Below, in pieces: positions 56,006 through 64,000 of a DNA stretch of 64,000 nucleotides (the stretch's first letter is position 1; every line of letters starts with the position of its first letter). This DNA comes from Oreohelix idahoensis (taxonomy: Eukaryota > Mollusca > Gastropoda > Stylommatophora > Oreohelicidae). The position numbers and the translations under genes were made by a program. The notes under the pieces are model-generated. The model was given only the letters and a program-made list of their open reading frames with translations. It was not told the origin of the DNA and made no database searches. The stretch spans positions 233,501 to 297,500 of the forward strand of contig JAMPIV010014132.1 in NCBI GenBank assembly GCA_024509875.1, written 5' to 3'.

Positions 56006-57310
56006 TGTTGCTGTAATCTTTGCGGAGTTTTCAAACGACGATTTATTGGTTAGAATGTTTTTTCACTGGTCAAGTTGGGAAACAATGACTAAACTTTGCA
56101 GAGTCCGGTTGATTAGTGTTATCACCTTTTTGGAAACTTCATTTGTTGTTTGCTTTATTGAGATTAGGGTCAACGGTAAAACATATCTGGCTATGTGCCA
56201 TGCGAGTAGTTGAGCGCAAAATTAGAACTTCCATGAGTTTAAGAGATGCGAACTTGCCTTACTGTATAGGTACTAGATTTTCCGATTTATTTTCGGTAAG
56301 TGAGAAAATCTTCGAGTGAAGCGTTTGTGAGTCAGGTCCTCCCATTGATATAGTGTACGTCATGGAAATGACGACAGTGTTTTTTTAGTGTTCAGAGTAT
56401 ACTTATTACAAGGTAACCACTACTTATTATCATAACTCAGTCATTCGGTTGTGCAAGAATATTGATAAGGTATATACCTAGCCGTGCGAACATTCACCTA
56501 CCATTACAGAGACCAATCATAGAGCTGAGGTTCCATTTAAAGACTATACGTCAATCAAACGATCCGTAATGACCGAGACGAAGTATATATATGGAGGAAA
56601 GAGTTAGTCGGTAATATATCTAACCAAACATATATAGCCTTGTTAAATTCAACAGCTTAATGAAGAATACGGCTGCATAACGTACATAATCGAGGCTCAA
56701 GTATTAATGGGCCCTATTCTAACCTGCTGAACAGATTAAACCTGGACGTTGTAATTCCAATATGAAGACGGCCCTGTGAACATGAAAACATGAGTTCATG
56801 GGACGTCCATTTACTTAGTATAAATTACGGTATCTGACGCGATTCAGTTAAGGGATAACCAAATTGCGGTAAATATTGTAAATGAAAAAAAATGAACAAA
56901 CCACTATATCCCCAGTCCCATAAAAGTACATGTTCACCAGCTTAAGAAATCATTCATTAACATGCGAATAACAAAAAAAATGAAGAAATATTGTCTGAAA
57001 ACAATTACATACCATTATGAGTATCTACTTAACGATCTTAGATAACTGTATTAACTGTTCACCAGTAGTTTAAACCACATTGCTTCATTACGTGATGTTT
57101 AGATTGGTTTAATAATTTTCATAATATAAGATGCCTCAAACGCCATCGCGACAACACCCATGACACCTCATCCTATCCTTTATCATCATCGTACAAAGTG
57201 ACATTTATTTTATATAGACATTGATACACCATTTCAACATCACCTTTACCACAACATACAGAAACCAGTTGTGACAATCAAAACATACCAGGGCCAACTT
57301 AAAATAAAAA
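56006..57310 (+). repeat. 3' LTR of element B (partial or degraded)
   Basis: Collinear with 36,618-37,900, for example GCTATGTGCCATGCG and GAGCGCAAAATTAGA. It carries a single-base indel every 10-20 bases, many in homopolymers. It fades at about 57,310 into an A-run of 22 bases. Confidence 0.8.
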
Positions 57311-59650
57311 AAAAAAAAAAAAAAAAACAACCAAAAACAAAATACACACACAAAAGACCTTGATCATTTTATACCACTCACACCACCTATAGCACTACAA
57401 CACTTTTTTTTCAAATGCTAATTCATCTGCCATCTAATACACGACACAGAAAATTCCTGAAATATATAACACTAATGATAACATTTTTACTCACACTATC
57501 CCATATAACTGTTCTAGGGAGTGTGGCTTAAATGTTAGACAAAAAAAAAACAGCACGAATAGTACACACACACAAAACAAACCCCACACTTTATTATACC
57601 CAAAATAATACAAGCACCCCATAAAGCACAACGACTTTAAAACAATTCCCCCAAGCTACACATACCCATTGCCCGCAAGCATAGTTCCACCCGCATTTTC
57701 AAAAAAATAGCTAATCATAATTAAAAAAACGCTAAAAAAAGATTTCAAAAAGATAAACCAAAAGAAGACAAAGCCAGAAATTAAGTACAAGAAGCATACA
57801 CTTTACATCAAAACATACGAACAAGATGTACAGACATCTATAATAATCACAGTAACACCTATATTTTATTTCAAAGGGGCCCCTCAAACAATTTCAAGCT
57901 TCTGGGCCACAAAATGTCTGTAACGCCATGTATTTCTACTATGTCTACTCCAACCGCAAATATCCCACCACCAAACAAATTTCTAAACTATACCAAAGCA
58001 CTACATCATAATAAACATACTCAGAGACCGAAAAAGGGAGGGTGTATGTTTAAACGTAACTTTACTGTCAATATTAAAAAACACAAAATAGCAACAACAA
58101 AAACAAAACAACAAAGACCACAAAACAACGGTGACACAGTTATCTTCCGAAATAAATAACCTCAGGCTGTCTGACCCGCTACCGTACATCCAGTAGCCCA
58201 ACAGCACAGAGCGATTTGGATGTAGCCGGGACCAGACAATTCAAATTACCTTTATTAATCTCCTCTCGGTGTCTAGCGACTATCACCACAAGACGACAAA
58301 ATCTTGTCGAGTTGCTTCTTACAAGAAGCTGGTCTCCCGTTCAGAGGCTCGCGCTTTCAACTCAACGGGGTAAATGTTTAGGGTGGGGAACCAAAAAAAA
58401 GAGATATTTTGAGGACGAAAAAAAAAAATCCCATGGAGGGGAGAAGGGGAAAGGGGAAAAAATGGGAAGGAAGGAGAAGAAGAAAAAGGGGGGTGGAAGT
58501 GAACGAAGAAATGCTGGCGCCAGTGAATCGACGTAAAGAGTAATCCGTAGAAATTTTTTGGTTAATGAGGGTGGACAGTAGAAAAGCACCAATCGAGACG
58601 AGGCGAGCTTCAGTAGCTTTGATTGGATGTGCGCTATCATCTCGGACAGAAAAGATTCGTCGGCTGGAGAAAGAAAGGGATGAGGGGCATTAGCTATTTC
58701 TTTTTTTTGTTCCCATTACTTTTTTTTTAAATATTTCCCCCTCAACAAGTCTTTCCAGACGCTCGCACGCTAAAACACAAGGAGCCTCGGACCTTTTCCA
58801 CTGTTCAATTGCATTGTTTACTCTATGTGTATTTATTTTGGGTTCGTTTTTTCGCTTATCAGGCTGCTGTCCCATTGTCGTGGGGTAAGTTGAAACTTCG
58901 TCTTGATGTGTCATGTTTCTTTCTCAGTATTCGAAAATGTTTGTGTTGTGTGTAATTCATTTTTGTCGTGTGTGCACCCGTCTAGGTGTTGTCGTGAAGA
59001 TGTAAACAATCGAAAAGAGAATAAGTCATGACCTTTAAAACATGTTAATTATGAATAGTTTAAACCCACCTACCGGTTTGTAATTTCTACAAATACTACC
59101 TACAACTTGTGGTGCGCGTTCTTATCTATCTTCGTGTGTAAACATCGGTGTTGCATGTAACTGCTGGTCCATTTGCATAAAGAAATGTTAAAGAATAAGT
59201 TTTGCCAACTCAAACAAGTTTGTTAGAACGGATCACAGTTCACATTTGAGTGCCGAGGGTAGATTATTACTGCCATTATGTTAAAACACGGAAGTCGACC
59301 GTGTGTGTAGCTATGATCTTCATGTAGGCTATGCACGCGTTGTTCCTGAACACTGATTAAGGCATGTTGTCATTTCATAAATATTTTGTCGTCACAAACA
59401 AATGACAAAACAAACTTCGGTTGAGATGAGAAAACAGTGTGACGTTGTGTTCGATACGGCCTGTTTACAACGAAAACAAACAAATTCAAAGACGTGGTAA
59501 TAAGGGTCAGGGATCCAAAACTTAATCCTAACCTTAAACCAAACGCTTACGACTTGGGCGACTTTTTTGGATGGCGTCGAAGAACATGTTCCATTTTTGT
59601 TCATTTCAACCAACACTTCTGCCATCTTTCTTATTCGATTTTCTTCATCA
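57311..59650. other. No gene seen: A-rich G-poor stretch, then a purine tract
   Basis: 57,311-58,160 is A/C-rich with long A-runs and few G. 58,388-58,505 is almost pure purine (GGGAGAAGGGGAAAGGGG type), which could form triplex DNA. The remainder up to 59,650 looks like ordinary non-coding DNA; I see no gene. Confidence 0.45.
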
Positions 59651-59654
59651 TTTG

Positions 59655-60225
59655 AACAGTCATAATCCACCAGTTGAACAATCCTGAACTATTGGTTGAA
59701 GAATCTTATAACCATTTTTCAATTGAAGAACGTATGAACCAATAGCTCAACAATCATAAACCTTCAGTCGAACAATCAAACCAGTAGTTGATCAATCATA
59801 AACTATCAGTTGATCAATCATGAACTATCGGTTGATCAATCATAAACCATTTGTTGATCAATCATGAACTATCAGTTAAACATTCTTAAAAATCAATCGA
59901 AGAACGATAAACCATTAGCAGAACAATCATAAACCTTCAGCCGAACAATCATAAAACCAGTAGTTCCAGCAATCATTACCATCAGTTGATTAGTCATAAA
60001 CCATCGGTGAACAATCATAAACCATCAGTTGATCAATCATAAACCATCGGCTGAACAATCATAAACCATCAGTTGATCAATCGTAAACCATCGGTTGAAC
60101 AATCATAAACCATCAGTTGAACAATCATAAACCATCAGTTGATCAACGATAGACCATCGATTGAACAATCATAAACCATCAGTTGATAAATCATAACCAT
60201 CTGATCAGCAATCATCAACCATATC
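59655..60225. repeat. 22-bp minisatellite, about 26 copies
   Basis: Unit AACAATCATAAACCATCAGT plus TG, with variants GATCAATC for GAACAATC and CGG for CAG. Copies degrade toward both ends. It has no unique spacers. Confidence 0.95.
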
Positions 60226-61284
60226 TCTTCACTTCCATACTTCTGATTGCAACGAATTTTGTCCCCGCGTTCTGTCTATCTAGCTACCCATAGTCTCCTG
60301 CGTCTTTGCTTCCGTCCCAGACATCGCGTCATGTATAATCAATACTTGATCTATGAATGGACAGCCAGACTGCAAAATTCGAGAGTTTGTCGTGAACGCG
60401 CTTACATCATGGAGACGTCTGGATCAAAATGGTGGAAGCCGAGTGCGATGAAGAAAACCCACTTGTTGATCAGACATGTCGCTATTAGAAATAGGGTATC
60501 TTAGTTCCCACCACTTGTTCCGTCAGCACAGTTAACTCAAAATAAACAAACAATCCAATCAAATGGAAGCTTTTATTGAAAATGCGGTTTTGGTGTTGTA
60601 TACTTGAAGTGTGCTTTGATCGATTGGTGTTAATTATTTATCTATTTTTACATTAATTATTTGGAAGACCAATCCAAATTCCGGGGTGCCCCCAGTTCTC
60701 ATAGTATGTTCCAATTCCGGTCACACTCTGTGTTAATTTATTGTGCCGTAGCTTCCACTTCGAGGCGGAGATGCATCCTTCTGTGGCCCGCCTCATAGTC
60801 GCTGTTAGCTGGAGAAAAAAAGTACTGAAGACCCCTAGAAATATGACATGGACTCGGCCCATGTTGAGAACCACTCGTCTAGATTACCGTGTTTCGTATT
60901 TTATGTTGTGTGATTATGTTGGGTATGCTGCGGGGTTATGCTTTGAAGGGTTGAAATGAACAACAGTGGGACGTGTGTTTGATGTCATCCAAGTACGTCG
61001 CCTACGTCGTTAGGGGTAAGATTATGGTAATGTTTAGGATCCCTAACCCCTATCCTTTATTACTGCGTCTCTGAGTTTGTGTTTTAAAGGTTTAATCGAA
61101 CACATGTCCAACTCTACTTCATTTGAATCTGATTGGTGGTTTGTGTTTGCTATTTTAAAAAAAAAAAGTTAAATTATTATTTGTTGTATGTTTTTTGTTG
61201 CGTGTATTTGAAGTTGTGTTATGTATTTAATATCTATTTGTAATTGTGTTGTGTATTTATGTTATAGAGCTTCGATTGATAGGA
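60226..61284. other. No gene seen
   Basis: Open frames up to 85 codons (60,247-60,504) carry no family motif. 60,866-60,878 (TTGAGAACCACTC) resembles a hAT terminal repeat, but no partner end was found. Confidence 0.4.
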
Positions 61285-61500
61285 ATGTGTTATATCGCTT
61301 GGTTCTTAATGCAAAGTTACCTGGTTCAAACCTAGTAGCTGTAAATGGGCACCAGACTGTGCTTTTGGGTTAGAGAATCAGGTAGCTAGAAAGGGAACAT
61401 GACGCCCCACTTGATAATTCTAAGACTCAGTATAGTGAAGTGTGTAACACGTCTTTCACTCCCTAACAGCCGTATCTGCTGTAAGACTACCTTTTACTTA
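61285..61500 (+). mobile_element. tRNA-derived SINE, family S1, copy 5
   Basis: A B box in TGGTTCAAACCTAG, then the body GCTGTAAATGGGCACCAGAC (shortened) and the tail CTAACAGCCGTATCTGCTGT. The A-box end is poorly preserved. Confidence 0.7.
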
Positions 61501-61564
61501 TGTTGTGTCTTTATGATGTTTATTTATGTTATGTCTTATTTTAAGTTTGTTATATCATCTTTTT

Positions 61565-61860
61565 CTTCCTCGTTCGTCCTGAAAAGGACGTTGGTTGCGT
61601 TGTGTCCGTTTACAGCGAAGCTGGGGTATTTGCGCCTTTCGGCCGACACATCCGACTTCCGCACGGCATTTTTGGGGATCGGGTTTGCCTTCCCTCTTCG
61701 ATCCCTACTTCTCAGCCAGACTGCAGTGATGCAACCTGTTTCCAGGACCACCACGTGGAGGTGGAGTAGGGTCTTGGTCAGCTCTGGTTCGCTGACCCTG
61801 ACGCAGGCAGTCAAGCTATGGGTCGCTTACTGCATTCCTCACTTTTGATGCGTCTTAGGT
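61565..61860. other. GC-rich segment of unknown origin with a stem-loop
   Basis: Clearly GC-richer than its surroundings and open in one frame on each strand (149 codons plus, 92 codons minus). On the minus strand CGTCCT-TTTC-AGGACG (61,575-61,590) is a six-bp stem with a TTTC loop followed by a purine-rich stretch, like the 3' end of replication histone mRNAs. I could not establish a histone reading frame upstream, so the identity stays open. Confidence 0.3.
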
Positions 61861-61884
61861 CCCAAGTTTGTTATATAAATATGA

Positions 61885-62100
61885 GAGAAGATCAGATACC
61901 ACGACAAATCTGGGAAACAAAGAGCCAGGGATCCAGACCTCGGGGACGACTCAGAGTTCCATAGGAGGACAACGTTAGACAATCTCTGAACGAGCGAGGA
62001 CTAGGCCAGGTGGAAGACAGCCGATAGGATAGTATGGCGTTCTCTCTGGCTAGTACTCTACACTCCACGGTAGTAGGGAAACGACTAAGTATGTAAGGAT
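61885..62100 (+). pseudogene. LINE RT C-terminal fragment
   Basis: Same 3' end as the LINE at 62,545-63,385: IPRQIWETKSQGSRPRGR, then (degraded) W-ED-LRQSL-ERGL and the 3' tail ACGACTAAGTATGTAAG. 5'-truncated. Confidence 0.75.
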
Positions 62101-62329
62101 ATACATATGATGTACATAAATATGTCATATAATTATGTTATGTGACCATTCTTACATTCACATTATGTGGTTTTGTTGTGTAGTGAACTGATTCACATTT
62201 AAGAGGTGAGGATAAGATGCCAGCATTGGGATAGGACACATGTGAAAAACCTTCTAATAGTGATAGCATCGCAAGTATTATACTGGAATGCTCAAAGTAA
62301 ACAGAAATAGAGGGAAACATTAAAAAAAA

Positions 62330-62445
62330 AATCTACAGAGAAGGGAACTGGAAATGGATCTAACAATTATGAAGAAGACATGGAAAGAATAAAACGGATG
62401 TCACAGGACAAGATGGCTTACAGTATGCTACTTGAAGGTTTATGC
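62330..62445 (+). pseudogene. Short LINE tail fragment, same family as 15,804 (faint)
   Basis: CAGAGAAGGGAACTGGAAAT then ATTATGAAGAAGACATGG and ACAAGATGGCTTACAG follow the 15,840-15,950 sequence. Too decayed to translate. Confidence 0.5.
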
Positions 62446-62544
62446 TATTAAAGGTAATGATGATAGTGACTAATAATTTTTATACTGTATGTTTATGTTG
62501 TCTTGTTATGTTGTTGATAACACACAAATTGAAAAGTGAAAGTA

Positions 62545-63385
62545 TAATTTTCTTCTTCAAGAATCTTGGCATTTGGCAAAGGTGATCATGTCTCAAATCA
62601 GAGGCACATCTCCAATCGAACCTGCAAGTCTGGAAGGAAGAGCTGGAGAAGAGAAGGATGGTCATAAGCAGCTCTAAAACAAAAACCATGGTGATATCAC
62701 GAGAAGAAAGAAGGAATCAGATTAAGCTGGGAAAACAGGTCCTGGAGCAGGTCGACCAATATCTCGGAGCTATTATAGACCGAAAGGGAGGCATCAAAGA
62801 AGAGTTGGCCACTCGAAAAGCAGCAGCTGGGAGACTTTTTCAGGCCATAAATCGAGGATTCCTCAGCAAGAGAGAGGTTGGTAAGAAAACGAAGCTGGCT
62901 GTATACCGCTCCACCGATCGAGGACCGCTCCACCTATGTTGGTCTTGACGTATGGATATGACGTATGGATGCGAGTCATGGGCAATGACTACAACCCACA
63001 AAAGCCAGATCCAAACCTCAGAAATGAGGTATCTGAGGAAGGTGGTTGAAGTAACAAGAAGAGACATAGTCAGCAACCAGACGATACGTCAAGGCCTAAA
63101 ATCCCACCCCCTGCAGACTCAAGTAGAACAGTCCCAACTAAGATGGTTTGTGCAGAATGGGAGAAGATCGGCTACCACGACAAGCATGGGAAACTAAGAG
63201 CCACGGATCCAGACCTCCAGGACGACCCAGAGTCCGCTGGGAGGACAACATTAGACAATCTTTGAAGGACCGAGGACTAGAATGGAACCAGGCCAGGAGG
63301 AAGACAGCCGATAGGATAGTCTGGCGCTCTCTCTTCCAAACCTCTACACCTCACGGTAGAAGGGGAACGACTAAGTAAGTAAGTA
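62545..63385 (+). pseudogene. LINE RT C-terminal third, frameshifted
   Basis: Three frames in succession carry one RT tail: KTKTMVISREERRNQIKLG and VLEQVDQYLGAIIDRKGGI (62,658-62,948); TYGCESWAMTTTHKSQI and QLRW (62,952-63,197); RPPGRPRVRWEDNIRQSLK and ADRIVWRSLF (63,148-63,378). It ends with stop and a (TAAG)n tail (63,371-63,387). Small shifts separate the parts. It belongs to the same family as 61,885 and is a different family from the two large LINEs above. Confidence 0.85.
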
Positions 63386-63435
63386 AGATCGTGTCTCTCC
63401 ACAACTTCCTCACATCAATTCTGTTTATAAGTTGT

Positions 63436-64000
63436 ACCACCCAAATCCCCCCCACAAATCAACAAAAAAACAAACACCCCCCCCACCCAAAAAAACAAAA
63501 AAACAACCAAAATACTCTACAAAACATAAAACAAAAATAAAAACACCTAAAAAACCCCTAAAACAAAAAAACCCAAACCCCCCCCAAAACCCCAAAAACC
63601 CAAACCCAAAAAAAATAAAACAAAACCCCAAAACCCAACCACAAACCAAAAAAAAAAATAAACACCCCAATTAAAAAAACAAACACCCAACCCCACAAAA
63701 AAAAATAACCACACCAAAAACCAAATCTAAACCCCCCCCCAAAAAAAACACACCCCCAACCAACCCCCCCCCCCCCCCCACAACACACCCCCCAAAAACC
63801 CCCCCCCCCCAACCCCCCCCCCCAAAAAACCCAAAAAAACCCAAAATAAAACACCCCCAAAAAACCACCCCCCCCAAAACCAAAAACCAAAAATAACCCC
63901 CCCCCCTTAAAAAAACCCCACCCCCCCCCCCAACAAAAAATCCCCACAAACCCAAAAACACCCCCCCCCCAAAAAACAAAAACCCACCCCCCCCCCCAAA
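63436..64000. repeat. G-free A/C low-complexity sequence
   Basis: 565 bases composed of runs of A and C with a handful of T and not one G. No fixed period is apparent. The many open frames here (poly-Gly/Phe on the minus strand, Pro/Lys on the plus strand) are composition artefacts. It may be a degraded end of an assembled sequence rather than true genomic DNA. Confidence 0.9.

Larger units (their letters stand above)
36618..57310 (+). mobile_element. LTR retrotransposon B (Ty3/gypsy-type, integrase-before-RT order), interrupted by element A3
   Basis: Related LTR sequences begin TGTTGCTGTAATC at 36,618 and at 56,006 and are recognisably collinear for 1.2-1.3 kb. Between them lie a gag-protease-integrase gene, a fragment of RT, a second gag-like tail, and then the whole of A3 in reverse orientation (44,108-53,468). 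The simplest reading is A3 nested in B. The right-hand ends of B's LTRs and its primer site were not found, and B's target duplication could not be confirmed, so treating both LTRs as one element is an inference. Confidence 0.6.

Noticed and set aside
60855..60885. hAT terminal repeat
   Set aside because: Only one end-like motif (TTGAGAACCACTC) is present; no opposite end or flanking duplication was found.
61606..61780. Histone H4 pseudogene on the minus strand
   Set aside because: A loose nucleotide resemblance near the stem-loop could not be turned into a consistent reading frame, so only the stem-loop is reported.
63425..63979. Open frames of 80-129 codons
   Set aside because: The sequence is G-free A/C runs; stop codons are rare by composition alone.

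Overview
The window is eukaryotic, metazoan genomic DNA. It holds one strongly supported host coding exon and about 60 kb of non-coding sequence packed with transposable elements and satellites. The host gene is a ZFHX3/ZFHX4 (ATBF1-type) zinc-finger homeobox gene: bases 29-3167 are its large N-terminal zinc-finger exon, ending at a consensus donor (AAG|GTAAGT). I see no further ZFHX exon on either strand, so the rest is most simply read as a very long intron, or the intron plus flank. The repeat mix (Ty3/gypsy elements with integrase before reverse transcriptase, an R2/HERO-type LINE, an EEP-RT-RNase H LINE, tRNA-derived SINEs) suggests an invertebrate such as a mollusc or an invertebrate deuterostome. 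I cannot name the taxon.

Layout. 3.2-4.0 kb: 27-bp minisatellite. 6.07-14.53 kb: LTR element A1, complete with 2.4-kb LTRs, TCGTC target duplication, tRNA-Pro primer site and polypurine tract; gag is open but pol is gutted. 14.7-24.1 kb: LINE tails, two SINE families, a 25-copy 40-bp minisatellite and a hAT-type MITE. 24.1-34.9 kb: a 30-bp minisatellite split by three insertions: an R2-like LINE (24,248-28,236), an EEP-RT-RNase H LINE (28,311-32,374) and a solo LTR of family A (32,446-34,461, TSD CTAGC). 35-36.6 kb: simple repeats and a LINE tail. 36.6-57.3 kb: a second Ty3/gypsy-type element (B), with a 211-bp LINE fragment inside its integrase and a reverse-oriented family A copy (A3, 44,108-53,468) lying between its LTRs. 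57.3-64 kb: AT-rich and low-complexity DNA, a 22-bp minisatellite, SINE and LINE fragments, and a final 565 bp without a single G.

How parts relate. Families A and B both place the integrase C-terminal (GPY) segment immediately before reverse transcriptase, the order known from Gmr1-type elements. A1 and A3 share the same loss of protease and integrase catalytic core yet are bounded by good LTRs, so they look like members of a non-autonomous subfamily moved by proteins supplied in trans. Several breaks in A3 fall in homopolymer runs, and repeat copies to the right of about 50.95 kb carry many indels relative to their partners on the left, so consensus quality is probably poor there and 'pseudogene' calls in that part should be read with that in mind.
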